Source of the DNA: Clostridiales bacterium
Lineage (GTDB): Bacteria > Bacillota > Clostridia > Christensenellales > Pumilibacteraceae
Assembly (NCBI GenBank): GCA_022508505.1
Contig: JAFLVC010000005.1
Span: 1 to 64,000 of the forward strand
Reading direction: 5' to 3'
Length of the DNA stretch: 64,000 bases
Notes under the pieces: generated by a model
Database searches by the model: none
The model's input: the letters and a program-made list of their open reading frames with translations, nothing else
Told to the model about the DNA's origin: nothing
In this document: positions 1 to 9,754 of the stretch, one piece after another
Layout of the letters: every line of letters starts with the position of its first letter
How positions within the stretch are numbered: position 1 is the first letter of the stretch
Made by a program: the position numbers and the translations under genes

Positions 1-41
1 CACGCTGGAGGTCGAGGGTTCAAGTCCCTTCCGGGTCGCCA
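1..41 (+). tRNA. 3' part of a tRNA (Asp or Val likely; 5' end outside the window)
   Basis: T-arm GAGGG-TTCAAGT-CCCTT, acceptor 3' strand and CCA end; visible anticodon loop tail CAC + GCTGG stem fits GTC or GAC. Confidence 0.75.
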
Positions 42-48
42 AACTTTT

Positions 49-124
49 GCCTCGGTAGCTCAGTCGGTAGAGCAAGGGACTGAAAATCCCTGTGTCGGTG
101 GTTCGATTCCGCCCCGAGGCACCA
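49..124 (+). tRNA. tRNA-Phe (GAA)
   Basis: Cloverleaf gcctcgg...ccgaggcacca, anticodon loop CTGAAAA, TTCGATT T-loop, encoded CCA. Confidence 0.95.
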
Positions 125-138
125 CAACCTACATGAGC

Positions 139-214
139 GCCGGAGTAGCTCAATCGGTAGAGCAACTGATTTGTAATCAGTAGGTTGCGGGTTCGAGTCC
201 CATCTTCGGCTCCA
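139..214 (+). tRNA. tRNA-Thr (TGT)
   Basis: ACTGA-TTTGTAA-TCAGT anticodon arm, GTTCGAGTC T-loop, encoded CCA. Confidence 0.93.
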
Positions 215-246
215 AACAGGTGTTTATTGTAAATACCTGTTTTTTG
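215..246 (+). terminator. Intrinsic terminator after tRNA-Thr
   Basis: aACAGGT...ACCTGTT followed by TTTTT. Confidence 0.75.
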
Positions 247-340
247 CTTGCTAATATCCATTTACCCAAGCGGGTGAGAATAGCATACAAGTCAAATTTA
301 TCGAAAGCTGCGCCGCCGCGTCGCTTTTTTGTAGAAACAA

Positions 341-366
341 AAAGACCGCCTTACAACGGTCTTTTA
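341..366. terminator. Hairpin terminator
   Basis: AAAGACCG-ccttacaa-CGGTCTTTT. Confidence 0.6.
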
Positions 367-429
367 TGTTGAGCATGGAAGCGGAAAATAAAAAGAACGC
401 CGCTAGCGTTCTGTGAAGGGAAGTAAAAT

Positions 430-453
430 AAAAGACCGTCGCTTGACGGTCTT
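430..453 (-). terminator. Terminator of the minus-strand tRNA-Gly
   Basis: AAGACCGTC-gctt-GACGGTCTT; T-rich tail on the minus strand. Confidence 0.7.
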
Positions 454-454
454 G

Positions 455-529
455 TGGAGCGGAAGACGAGATTCGAACCCGCGACCCTCACCTTGGCAAG
501 GTGATGCTCTACCCCTGAGCCACTTCCGC
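455..529 (-). tRNA. tRNA-Gly (GCC)
   Basis: Reverse complement gcggaagtggctcaggggtagagcatcaccTTGCCAAggtgagggtcgcgggttcgaatctcgtcttccgctcca. Confidence 0.95.
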
Positions 530-633
530 ATATTTTTTGCTTTGCCGAAGTCGTTTTTCAAATTCAGCATAGTAAATATATCACTATTAGATTTACTTGT
601 CAAGCATTTTTAATAAAAATAGCGTAAAAATGT

Positions 634-662
634 TTGACAATCTTTTGAATACATAGTATAAT
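634..662 (+). promoter_or_regulatory. sigma-A promoter for rpmF
   Basis: TTGACA-N17-TATAAT exact consensus. Confidence 0.85.
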
Positions 663-688
663 CTTTTCGTAACAAAAGGAGGTGGATT

Positions 689-877
689 ATGGCAGTCCCC
701 AAGCACAAAACATCGAAGCAACGCACGCACACGCGCGGTTCGCAGTGGAAGTTGTCGGCACCCACGCTCATCGAGTGCCCGCAATGCCATCAGCTGATTC
801 CCATGCATCGAGTTTGCCCGAGCTGCGGTTATTACGACTCGGAGCTTAAAGTCGAAAAAGGCCAAAACAACGACTAA
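689..877 (+). CDS. rpmF: 50S ribosomal protein L32
   Basis: MAVPKHKTSKQRTHTRG...; two CxxC zinc motifs; SD aggaggt. Confidence 0.95.
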   Translation: MAVPKHKTSKQRTHTRGSQWKLSAPTLIECPQCHQLIPMHRVCPSCGYYDSELKVEKGQNND

Positions 878-925
878 AAAATTGCCCCGTTAATGCGGGG
901 TATATTTTTGCAATAATGAGGCGAA

Positions 926-1954
926 ATGAAAATCATAATTGACATCGGCGGTTGCGATTATCCCGACAAAATGATTTTGGGCGTATGCAACGCCGCCAAA
1001 GCGCACCCCGACTACCAAATGGTTCTTGTGGGCGATAAGGAGTTTATCGAACAACATCTCGATAAAACTGTCAATAACGTCATTATCGAGCACGCGCCCG
1101 ACATAATCACAAACGAGGACAGCCCCACGCGTGCGATAAGGCAGAAGCCCAATTCGTCGCTCGTTCGGGCTATTTCCGTTTTGAATGAGTCGGACGACGC
1201 AATCGGATTTATAAGCGGCGGAAGCACGGGCGCAGTTCTCACCGCGTCCACGCTTTTGATCGGCAGGATCAAGGGCGTACACCGCGCCGTCCTCGCATCG
1301 CTCATGCCGTGCGCCGTCGACGGCAAGCTCGTCTGCATAGCGGACTGCGGCGCAAACGTCGACTGCAATCCCGAATTCCTTCCGCAGTTTGCGTTGATGG
1401 CGCACTACTATATAAAAGCGGTGTTCGGCATCGAGAACCCGACGGTCGGACTGCTTTCCAACGGCGCGGAGGACAAAAAGGGCGACGAGCGCACCAAAGC
1501 GGCGTTTCCGCTGATAAAGGCTCTGCCCATAAACTTTGTCGGCAATATGGAAGCGCGCTATGCCATGTCCGGCGATTACGATATAATCGTTTGCGACGGG
1601 TTTGCGGGCAACGTGCTCGTAAAGTCGGTCGAGGGCACGGCAAAGACTGTCATGAAGCTCGTAAAACAGGCTATGACCTCGTCGTTTAAGGCCAAGATGG
1701 GTGCGCTGCTATTGAAAAAGTCGATAACGGCGCTCAAAGACAAGATGGACTATCACGCGTACGGCGGCGCGGCGTTCCTCGGTCTAAACAAGCCCGTAAT
1801 CAAGACGCACGGCTCATCTAACGAGGTGTCGACGGCGGCGTCCGTAAACAACCTCATAAGGATGCACGAGCACAACACAGTAGAAGAAATCAGAATCGGT
1901 ATTTCGGCGATAGAGGCTGCAGCCGAGGCACCGAGCGAAGGCGAAAAACAGTGA
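926..1954 (+). CDS. plsX: Phosphate acyltransferase PlsX
   Basis: PlsX motifs (FISGGSTGAVL, LSNGAEDKKGDE, DGFAGNVLVKSVEG). Confidence 0.95.
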   Translation: MKIIIDIGGCDYPDKMILGVCNAAKAHPDYQMVLVGDKEFIEQHLDKTVNNVIIEHAPDIITNEDSPTRAIRQKPNSSLVRAISVLNESDDAIGFISGGSTGAVLTASTLLIGRIKGVHRAVLASLMPCAVDGKLVCIADCGANVDCNPEFLPQFALMAHYYIKAVFGIENPTVGLLSNGAEDKKGDERTKAAFPLIKALPINFVGNMEARYAMSGDYDIIVCDGFAGNVLVKSVEGTAKTVMKLVKQAMTSSFKAKMGALLLKKSITALKDKMDYHAYGGAAFLGLNKPVIKTHGSSNEVSTAASVNNLIRMHEHNTVEEIRIGISAIEAAAEAPSEGEKQ

Positions 1955-2592
1955 ATTCGCTTTGCGACATACAAAAAGCAATAGGTTACGAGTTTAAGGA
2001 CGCGCGGCTTTTGGAGTCGGCGCTCACGCACTCGTCATACGTAAACGAGCATGCCGCGACCGGGAACGAGCGCATAGAGTTTCTCGGCGACTGCGTGCTC
2101 AATTTTATTGTGGGCGAACGTTTGTTCTCGGACGACAGAACGGCGAGCGAGGGCAAGCTTTCGTCCCGCCGCGCCGCGCTCGTGTCGCGTGCGCCGCTCG
2201 CGCGCATAGTAGACGAGCTCGGTCTTTTGAACGTACTCAAAGTGGGCGCGGGTGTGAATAAATCTGCGTTTTCGGTCAAGGCGCGGTCGGATATATTCGA
2301 GGCCGTCCTCGGCGCGGTGTATCTCGACGGGGGGTTGGACGCCTGCCGTGGGGTGCTCGACAGTGTGTTTTTCGGCGCCGTTATGCCGGAGCGCGACTAT
2401 AAGTCGGAGCTTCAAGAATATGCGGCAAAGCATAATTTGTCCGTGACCTACGAAACGCGTCAGGCGGACGGCGGGTTTGAAAGCGACGTGCGCGTCGGGG
2501 ATAGCATGTATTCGGGCAGGGGGAGCACCAAACACGGTTCGCAGATATCGGCGGCAAAAGCGGCGGTGTCGGCATTCGTCGAAAAGCGATAA
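1951..2592 (+). CDS. rnc: Ribonuclease III
   Basis: NERIEFLGDCVLNFIV signature, C-terminal dsRBD. Confidence 0.95.
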   Translation: MNSLCDIQKAIGYEFKDARLLESALTHSSYVNEHAATGNERIEFLGDCVLNFIVGERLFSDDRTASEGKLSSRRAALVSRAPLARIVDELGLLNVLKVGAGVNKSAFSVKARSDIFEAVLGAVYLDGGLDACRGVLDSVFFGAVMPERDYKSELQEYAAKHNLSVTYETRQADGGFESDVRVGDSMYSGRGSTKHGSQISAAKAAVSAFVEKR

Positions 2593-2631
2593 TATTTTCG
2601 CACGCTTTATTAAATGCAAACGGCAAATCGA

Positions 2632-2660
2632 TTGATTTTTGCGTGTATACATGTTATAAT
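2632..2660 (+). promoter_or_regulatory. Promoter upstream of smc
   Basis: TTGATT-N17-TATAAT with extended -10 (TGtTATAAT). Confidence 0.7.
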
Positions 2661-2711
2661 TAACAATGGTGTGTTAAACACACCGCAAGCAATTATCGGC
2701 AGGAACGGATT

Positions 2712-5700
2712 TTGAAGTTTAAGAAGCTTTCCCTCATCGGGTTCAAATCCTTCGCCAACAAGCTTGAAGTCAAGTTCGGCGAAGGCATAACCGGAATAGT
2801 CGGCCCCAACGGCTGCGGCAAGAGTAATGTTGCCGACGCCGTGCGTTGGGTTTTGGGCGAGCAGTCGGCAAAGCTCCTGCGCGGTAACGGCATGATGGAC
2901 GTCATCTTTAACGGCACGAAAAAGCGCAACTCGCTTTCGTATGCCGAGGTTTCGCTCACTTTCGACAACAAGGGCCGCTCGCTTTTCCCGTCGTATGAGT
3001 TTCAGGAAGTCGTAATTACTCGTAAGCTTTTCAGGTCGGGTGAGAGCGAATATTACATAAACGGCAGTCTTTGCAGGCTTCGCGACATATCCGACATGCT
3101 TCGCGACGCCGGTTTTGCACGTGAGGGCTACACGATTATCGGTCAGGGGCGTGTGACGGAGCTCATAAACTCCAAGCCCGAGGATCGCCGCGCCATATTC
3201 GAAGAAGCCGCCGGAATAAGCAAGTACAAGTTTAAAAAGACCGAGGCCGAGCGCAAGAACGAGCGCACCCGCGCCAATCTGGAACGAATAAAAGACGCAA
3301 TGAAGGGCGACGCCGACAGGCTCGGGCCTTTGACGCGTCAGGCGGAAAAGGCGCGGCAGTACAGTGAGCTCAGCGAAAAGCTCAAGTTTCAAGAGATAAA
3401 TTATTACATAAAAAGCTACGAGACCGCCGCCGACACCAAAGAGGAACTCGGCAAGATCGTAGCCGATTACGACGCGCAGATACGCGAAAAGCAGGCAGAG
3501 TACGAGACCGCTTCGAGCGACTACAATTCCGCCATGGAGGAGCTGCGGCGCATCGACGAAAACCTCGAATCGTACAGAAACGAGCTCTTGATGTTGAGCG
3601 TCGATAAGGAAAAGGTCGCAGGTCAAATTGAGCTTCTTACTCATCAGCTCAACAGCCTGTCAAAGCAGAACGACAGCTTGATGTCCGCAAACGCTACGCT
3701 CGGCGATAACTACAACAAGCTAAAGGCCTCCGCCGATCAAAAGCAAGGCGAGCTCAACCGCAAGACGGAGGAGCTAAAGGCCAAAACCGCCGAGTACGAA
3801 AAGCTCAATGCCGAATACACCGAGCTCAACAATCGCGTCGTCGCGCAGGAAGAAGAACTCGAACGCGCAAGACGCGCCATGCTCGCCGCAATGGAGCGCA
3901 AAGCGGCGGTGTCAATGAGTATGGGCGAGCTCACCGCAGAGCGTGCCGGACTTTCGGACAGGATAGAAGTGCTCAACGCGCGAATCGCCGCAACCTCCGA
4001 AAAGATTGCGACAAACGCCGCGGAATTATCAGACCGCGAAGAAAAGCTTAAAAAACTCGCCGAAGAAAAGGCTGAGCTTATCGGTGAATTCGATAGGTGC
4101 AACGCCGAGTTTGCCGAAACGGACGAAAAGTTAAGATCCACCGCGGACGAGCTCGTCGACACCAAGCGCGAGTACTCGATGTCTGTCGTCAGAAAGAACA
4201 TGCTCGCCGAGCTTCAAAATTCGCTCGAGGGTTATGCCGTTCCCGTGCGGAAACTTTTAAACGACGCTAAGAGTAACATTCGGATTGCCTCCGCAGTTCT
4301 CGGCGTCGTAGGCCAGATTATAAAGGTCAAAGAGGGCTTCGAAACGGCTGTCGAAATGGCGCTCGGCTCGACGGTCGGCAACATCGTCACGAAGGACGAG
4401 GACGACGCCAAGCTCCTTATTGCGTACCTCAAAGAAAACCGCTACGGTAGGGCGACATTTCTTCCGATTACGAGTTTCAAACCGCGCGCGATCGACGACG
4501 CGTATCTGCCGCTCCTAAAGCGCGACGGCTGTTACGGCGTAGCTACCGAGGCGGTGTCAAGCGATAAAATGTTCTCGACTGTTGTCAGCGGGCTTCTCGG
4601 CGGCACGGTCATTGTGAATAACATGGATACGGCGATTTCGCTTGCCAAGGCGAGTAACTATGCGTTCAAGATTGTTACGCTCGACGGCGACGTCGTATAT
4701 CCTCACGGTTCTATTACGGGCGGCAGCAAAAAGTCTGACGTGCCGAGCGTGTTCTCGTACGAGCGCGATCTCAAAGATATAACGGCACGCGTGGACGAGC
4801 TCAAGGTGCGCGTGGATGAGCTTAACTCCACTCACGCACGGCTCGAAAAGGCGCACGGCGAGCTGTCGAAACGCATTCGCGAGCTGCGCGAGGATATTCA
4901 CGACTACGAGCTCGCCGAAAACACGGAAAACCTCGAGTGCGCCAACCTAAAAGAGGAAATCGAATCGCTTTTGCGTTCAAAGTCGTCGGACGACGGTATT
5001 CTCGACGCGTTCATAAAGCGGCTCGAGGAGATAAACCTCGATATTGAAGCTACCGAAAAGACTCAGGACGAGTTAGGCACCGAGCGCCGTGAGGAGGACG
5101 ACAAGTCGCACCGCGAGTTCGACGAGCTCCGCTTAAAGCGCGATGGGCTACGCGACAAGGTCAGCGCGCTCAATATCGGGCTGGTCACGTTGAGAATGGA
5201 TGCTGAGACGCTTCAAAACGACATAGTTCGGTTAAACGACGAGGCGCAGGCGGCGGCGACCAATATGGAAGCAAACGACATGGCGATTCTCGGCAACAAC
5301 AGTGCCATGCAGGACCTCAACGATAAGCTCAAGGAACTTACCGCAAGCAGCGGCGAGCGCGGCGACAGCAGGCGCGAGGAACTCAGCGCAAAGCTTTCCG
5401 ACCTTGCAAAATACAAGTCCGACCTCAACGAGCGCTCCGCGAGAAGCGACAGGGCGCGCATAGAAAAAAGCGACGAGATAAGCGCGCTCACCGAAAAGAA
5501 GCACGAGCAGGAGATTTTGCTGACGCGCGTCGATTCGGACATGGAAACAATGCAGCAACGTGTAAACGAGGAGTACGGGCTCAATTACGAGCAGTGCCTC
5601 GAGTTTAAGGACGAAAACTACGACCAAGAAAGCGGCAGCATCGAGATAGCCAAGCTAAAGCGCAGGATAAGCAATCTCGGCAATATAAATATGGACGCAA

Positions 5701-6308
5701 TAGAGGAGTCGCAAGAACTCCTTCGCGTGTATCACGAAAAGGAGATACAGTGCGACGACCTCGAAAAGAGCCTTGCCGACGAGGAGCGCGTCATAAAGGA
5801 AATGTCTGCGACAATGCTCCGCGATTTCAACGAGTGCTTCGAAAAGATTCGCGTCAATTTCCAAAGCATTTTCGCAGAGCTGTTTAACGGCGGCACGGCC
5901 GACCTCGAGCTCACAGACAATCCCGATCCGCTTCTTCGCGGCGTGGAAATCAAGGCTCAACCGCCGTCAAAGAACTTGCAGTCGATTACGCTTTTGTCGG
6001 GTGGAGAAAAAACGCTCACCGCAATAGCCATACTGTTTGCGATACTCAAGTTGCGCCCTATGCCGTTCTGTCTTTTGGACGAAATTGAAGCGGCGCTCGA
6101 TGATGCAAACGTCGGAAGGTTCGCGCAGTATCTCAAAAAGTTCTCTCAGGACACGCAATTTATTGTTATAACGCACAGAAAGCCTACCATGGAACAGGCG
6201 GACTGCCTGTACGGCGTTACGATGGAAGAAGAGGGCGTATCAACCATAGTTTCGGTGCGCCTCAACGACGCTGTTCAAGGCGCCGTTTCCGTTCCGGCTG
6301 AGGAATAG
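2712..6308 (+). CDS. smc: Chromosome segregation protein SMC (TTG start)
   Basis: Walker A GPNGCGKSN, coiled coils, hinge, LSGGEKTLTAIA signature, Walker B FCLLDEIEAALDD. Confidence 0.97.
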   Translation: MKFKKLSLIGFKSFANKLEVKFGEGITGIVGPNGCGKSNVADAVRWVLGEQSAKLLRGNGMMDVIFNGTKKRNSLSYAEVSLTFDNKGRSLFPSYEFQEVVITRKLFRSGESEYYINGSLCRLRDISDMLRDAGFAREGYTIIGQGRVTELINSKPEDRRAIFEEAAGISKYKFKKTEAERKNERTRANLERIKDAMKGDADRLGPLTRQAEKARQYSELSEKLKFQEINYYIKSYETAADTKEELGKIVADYDAQIREKQAEYETASSDYNSAMEELRRIDENLESYRNELLMLSVDKEKVAGQIELLTHQLNSLSKQNDSLMSANATLGDNYNKLKASADQKQGELNRKTEELKAKTAEYEKLNAEYTELNNRVVAQEEELERARRAMLAAMERKAAVSMSMGELTAERAGLSDRIEVLNARIAATSEKIATNAAELSDREEKLKKLAEEKAELIGEFDRCNAEFAETDEKLRSTADELVDTKREYSMSVVRKNMLAELQNSLEGYAVPVRKLLNDAKSNIRIASAVLGVVGQIIKVKEGFETAVEMALGSTVGNIVTKDEDDAKLLIAYLKENRYGRATFLPITSFKPRAIDDAYLPLLKRDGCYGVATEAVSSDKMFSTVVSGLLGGTVIVNNMDTAISLAKASNYAFKIVTLDGDVVYPHGSITGGSKKSDVPSVFSYERDLKDITARVDELKVRVDELNSTHARLEKAHGELSKRIRELREDIHDYELAENTENLECANLKEEIESLLRSKSSDDGILDAFIKRLEEINLDIEATEKTQDELGTERREEDDKSHREFDELRLKRDGLRDKVSALNIGLVTLRMDAETLQNDIVRLNDEAQAAATNMEANDMAILGNNSAMQDLNDKLKELTASSGERGDSRREELSAKLSDLAKYKSDLNERSARSDRARIEKSDEISALTEKKHEQEILLTRVDSDMETMQQRVNEEYGLNYEQCLEFKDENYDQESGSIEIAKLKRRISNLGNINMDAIEESQELLRVYHEKEIQCDDLEKSLADEERVIKEMSATMLRDFNECFEKIRVNFQSIFAELFNGGTADLELTDNPDPLLRGVEIKAQPPSKNLQSITLLSGGEKTLTAIAILFAILKLRPMPFCLLDEIEAALDDANVGRFAQYLKKFSQDTQFIVITHRKPTMEQADCLYGVTMEEEGVSTIVSVRLNDAVQGAVSVPAEE

Positions 6309-6317
6309 GAGTGAATT

Positions 6318-7220
6318 ATGGGACTGTTCTCTCGCATAAAAGAAGGACTTAAAAAGACAAAAGAAGCGATCGCCTACAAGCTCAACAAGCTTTTTACGGG
6401 CGGCGTTTTGACCGACGATTTTTATGACGAGCTCGAAGAAATTTTGCTCACATCCGATATCGGCGCGGAAACGACGGACACCGTCATGGAGCGGCTCAAA
6501 AAGGAAATCGACAAGAACCATGTGCGAGATACCGCAACAGTTCGCACACTGCTAAAGAACATTCTCGTCGAGCTTTTGGAAGAAAACGAAAAGCCGGACT
6601 ACACGTATCCGCTCGTCATCATGCTTTCCGGCGTAAACGGCGTGGGCAAGACGACGGCTATCGGCAAGCTTGCCAAAAAGTTCAAGTCCATGGGAAAGAC
6701 CGTCACTATCGCGGCGGCGGACACTTTCCGCGCGGCGGCTTCCGACCAGCTCTCCGTGTGGGCGGACCGCGCGGGCGTCAGGATTATCAAGCACGCCGAG
6801 GGCGCGGATCCCGCAGCAGTCGTTTTCGACGCGGCGCAGAGCGTAAAGAGCAAAAACGGCGACGTCCTTTTGGTGGACACCGCAGGCAGGCTTCACAACA
6901 AAAAGAACCTCATGGAAGAGCTTAAAAAGATTTCGCGAGTAGTGTCCCGCGAGCTTCCGGACGCCATGGTCATGAACTATATTGTTCTCGACGCGACGAC
7001 GGGACAAAACGCGATTTCGCAGGTAGAAGTCTTTAACGAGGCAATCGACATCGACGGAATAGTCCTTACCAAGCTTGACGGAACGGCAAAGGGCGGCGTG
7101 GTGCTCGCAATAGCGGGCGAGCTGTCCGTGCCCGTCGTGTACGTAGGCGTAGGCGAGGGTATCGACGACCTCGAAGACTTTGACGCAAAAACGTTCGTGA
7201 ACGGCATAATGGAAGATTAG
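6318..7220 (+). CDS. ftsY: Signal recognition particle receptor FtsY
   Basis: GVNGVGKTTAIGKLA, DTAGRLHNKKNLMEEL, TKLDGTAKGG. Confidence 0.96.
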   Translation: MGLFSRIKEGLKKTKEAIAYKLNKLFTGGVLTDDFYDELEEILLTSDIGAETTDTVMERLKKEIDKNHVRDTATVRTLLKNILVELLEENEKPDYTYPLVIMLSGVNGVGKTTAIGKLAKKFKSMGKTVTIAAADTFRAAASDQLSVWADRAGVRIIKHAEGADPAAVVFDAAQSVKSKNGDVLLVDTAGRLHNKKNLMEELKKISRVVSRELPDAMVMNYIVLDATTGQNAISQVEVFNEAIDIDGIVLTKLDGTAKGGVVLAIAGELSVPVVYVGVGEGIDDLEDFDAKTFVNGIMED

Positions 7221-7226
7221 TTATTC

Positions 7227-7250
7227 GACCGACGTTTACGTCGGTCTTTG
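7227..7250 (+). terminator. Terminator after ftsY
   Basis: GACCGACG-ttta-CGTCGGTC-tttg. Confidence 0.65.
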
Positions 7251-7267
7251 TGATTTACAGGCAAAAA

Positions 7268-9331
7268 ATGAGTAAGGGAAAAACTATCTTATATTATATA
7301 ATAATATTCGTGCTTTCTGCGGCGGTTGCTATCGGGGTTTGGACGATAGGACTTGTGTACGCCGAGGAAGGCGACGGTTGGAATATTGCTTTCGGCGTTT
7401 CTCTCGGCGCAACAGCGCTACTTAGCGTTTTGAACATTGTGTGCAATTTCGTGATTTCTCGAAAGTTCGGAAGGATGAGGTTTCAAGAATTGTTCGATTA
7501 TGCCGAAGACATGCGTAAAAAGGCGCAGAGCGACATAGAAGGCGTGAGAAAAAAGACGGTTTGCCACGTTGTTTTGGCTTACGTGTATCTTGCGGCGATA
7601 TTTGTATTGATTTGCTTGTGCGCGTTTGCAATGGGAAAAGCTAAACTCGGTGTGGACGTGACGACTACGTTTATGCTGATTTTTATTTACTTCTTGGCGA
7701 GCGTATTCGATATTTTGTTTTTTCCGATCGGCAAAGAGCTAAATCAATCGGAAATTGAGCTCTCGAAAGGCGATTTTCCGCTCATGCACGAAACGACAGA
7801 ACGGGCGGCACGCGCTGTCGGCTTTAACGGCAAAATTCGAATCTTTTTAGTGGAGAATAATATTACCGTCAACGTTTACCGCGGAGCGGCTTACATAACA
7901 ATCGGATACAAGGAAGCGGCACTGTTCACAAGCAAAGAGCTGTATGCCGTCATGCTACACGAGTTTTCGCATATAGTCCATGCCGACGTTAATCATGCTA
8001 AGCGGATTAATCGCATAGAACGGCTCTGGGATCCGGACAATACGGACGCCGCTTTAACATTCCTTCCTCGATTGGCTTTTTTGAGCTTGATTGCTAACTT
8101 TCTTTCATATAATATCGAAATATACAAGACTTTTTCTTCGATCATAAACGAACAGGCGGCGGACGAAACAGTGCGGCGTTTGGATTGCAACGGAAGCTTT
8201 GCCGACGCTTTGGCAAAGACGGAAATGATTGCAAAATACGTAAAATGCCCTGTGCCGGAATTGGATTATTACTTTTTCGAATCGGAAACTCTGCGCAATG
8301 ATTTTGCGACCACCGATTACAAAACGTACTTTGAGTACTACAAGAAGTACGGAGAAATCTGGCGTTACGAATTTGAACATGAATTGCCGTCAAAAGTGTC
8401 TACGCACCCTACGTCTAAAATGCGCATACAAAGCTTCGGGCTCGATTTGCAGTCTTGCGTCGAAAATGCGACCGATCCCGATCCCATGTACGTCGTAGAA
8501 CAACAGCGCGTACTCGAGCATGCAGACGCGTATATTTATAAGCATAGTGCGGAACATTATGCCGAGCAGAGGGAACAGGTGTATATCGAGCGCAAGGCGG
8601 CTATTGAAAGCCTTGACAGCTCCGAAGAAAAAGGTGAGGATTTTAAAGGCGCGGCGCGCGAGAAGGCGCTTTGGGCAATTCTCGGCGTAGACGACGACCG
8701 CGCCATGGCTTTAGCCGACAGAATGATTGAGGATAACGACCGCGCGCATGCCGCATACTTTGTCAAAGGCTTCGTGTATAGCAGACTGCACGACGACAGC
8801 TGCGTCGAGTGTCTCAAAAAAGCCGCCGAAAAACCCGAGTATGCGGAGCAGGCGTACACGCTTATCGGTCAATATGCGCTCATGACAGGCAACGAGCAAT
8901 TGCTCGAGGAGTACCGAAGCGACATTGCCGACGTAATGCAGACTGCGCAGGACAAAATGATTGAGAACGAGTTTAAAAAGAGCAGCCCCACCGAGCCGTG
9001 CGATTTGGATATATCCGTCATAGCGGAGCTTGCGGACAAAATCAACGAGACGGTAAAAAACGCCGTCAAAAAACTGTATGTGAGCAAGTTCACGGCGCCG
9101 GACGGCTCGGTGCATTATCCGTTCGCTTTTGAATTGACTTTTAAAGCGGCGGCCCGAAATAACAACAATGATTTTGCTATTTCTTACGCGATTTTCGAGG
9201 TTATCGAGGCGCGCAACGACGAGCCGTCATTTATACTGTGCAACCCTCGCGTCGGACTTGCGCGCAAAGTCAAGCGTGCGGAAGGCGTTTTGGTGTACGA
9301 TTGCGTCAAAAAAATCAAAGTAGAAAAATAA
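7268..9331 (+). CDS. Membrane-associated M48-like zinc metallopeptidase
   Basis: N-terminal TM segments; HEFSH (HExxH) motif, downstream NEQAAD; ATG at 7268 preferred over the track start. Confidence 0.7.
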   Translation: MSKGKTILYYIIIFVLSAAVAIGVWTIGLVYAEEGDGWNIAFGVSLGATALLSVLNIVCNFVISRKFGRMRFQELFDYAEDMRKKAQSDIEGVRKKTVCHVVLAYVYLAAIFVLICLCAFAMGKAKLGVDVTTTFMLIFIYFLASVFDILFFPIGKELNQSEIELSKGDFPLMHETTERAARAVGFNGKIRIFLVENNITVNVYRGAAYITIGYKEAALFTSKELYAVMLHEFSHIVHADVNHAKRINRIERLWDPDNTDAALTFLPRLAFLSLIANFLSYNIEIYKTFSSIINEQAADETVRRLDCNGSFADALAKTEMIAKYVKCPVPELDYYFFESETLRNDFATTDYKTYFEYYKKYGEIWRYEFEHELPSKVSTHPTSKMRIQSFGLDLQSCVENATDPDPMYVVEQQRVLEHADAYIYKHSAEHYAEQREQVYIERKAAIESLDSSEEKGEDFKGAAREKALWAILGVDDDRAMALADRMIEDNDRAHAAYFVKGFVYSRLHDDSCVECLKKAAEKPEYAEQAYTLIGQYALMTGNEQLLEEYRSDIADVMQTAQDKMIENEFKKSSPTEPCDLDISVIAELADKINETVKNAVKKLYVSKFTAPDGSVHYPFAFELTFKAAARNNNNDFAISYAIFEVIEARNDEPSFILCNPRVGLARKVKRAEGVLVYDCVKKIKVEK

Positions 9332-9353
9332 TAAGAATTTTTTGTCAAAACAG

Positions 9354-9382
9354 TTGCAAATAATTTTATTACGGTGTATAAT
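9354..9382 (+). promoter_or_regulatory. Promoter upstream of ylxM-ffh
   Basis: TTGCAA-N17-TATAAT. Confidence 0.7.
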
Positions 9383-9422
9383 AGCGGTGTAAAGTCAAAA
9401 TGCTTTACACCGTTATCTGTTT

Positions 9423-9743
9423 ATGGCAAAGGATTTGGAAATAACTAGGCTGTGCGACGCATACGGCGCATTGCTCACGGCGCATCGGCTTGACATGATT
9501 CGCAGCTATTACGACGACGACCTGTCGCTCGCCGAGATAGGCGAAAACAGCGGCATTACGCGCCAGGCGGCGCTGTGCAGCATCCGCCAAGCGGAAAAGG
9601 CTTTGCGCGGCTACGAAGCGGCGCTCAAAGCAGTCGAAAAGGCGGACAGGCTCAAAGAGGAGCTGACGCAGATTCGAAATGAACTCGACGAAAACCCCGA
9701 CGGCGCAAAAGCGGCGCTCGACAGACTGATTTCCGAAATTTGA
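9423..9743 (+). CDS. ylxM: YlxM-like HTH protein (SRP-associated, UPF0122)
   Basis: Sigma-70 r4-like HTH (SLAEIGENSGITRQAALCSIRQAEKAL), directly upstream of ffh. Confidence 0.88.
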   Translation: MAKDLEITRLCDAYGALLTAHRLDMIRSYYDDDLSLAEIGENSGITRQAALCSIRQAEKALRGYEAALKAVEKADRLKEELTQIRNELDENPDGAKAALDRLISEI

Positions 9744-9754
9744 CGAGGTAGAAC

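Noticed and set aside
2610-3644. 344-aa minus-strand ORF opposite smc (and similar long antisense ORFs at 31050-31835, 34882-35649, 61320-62264)
   Set aside because: Shadow ORFs from codon bias opposite strongly conserved genes; no recognisable motifs
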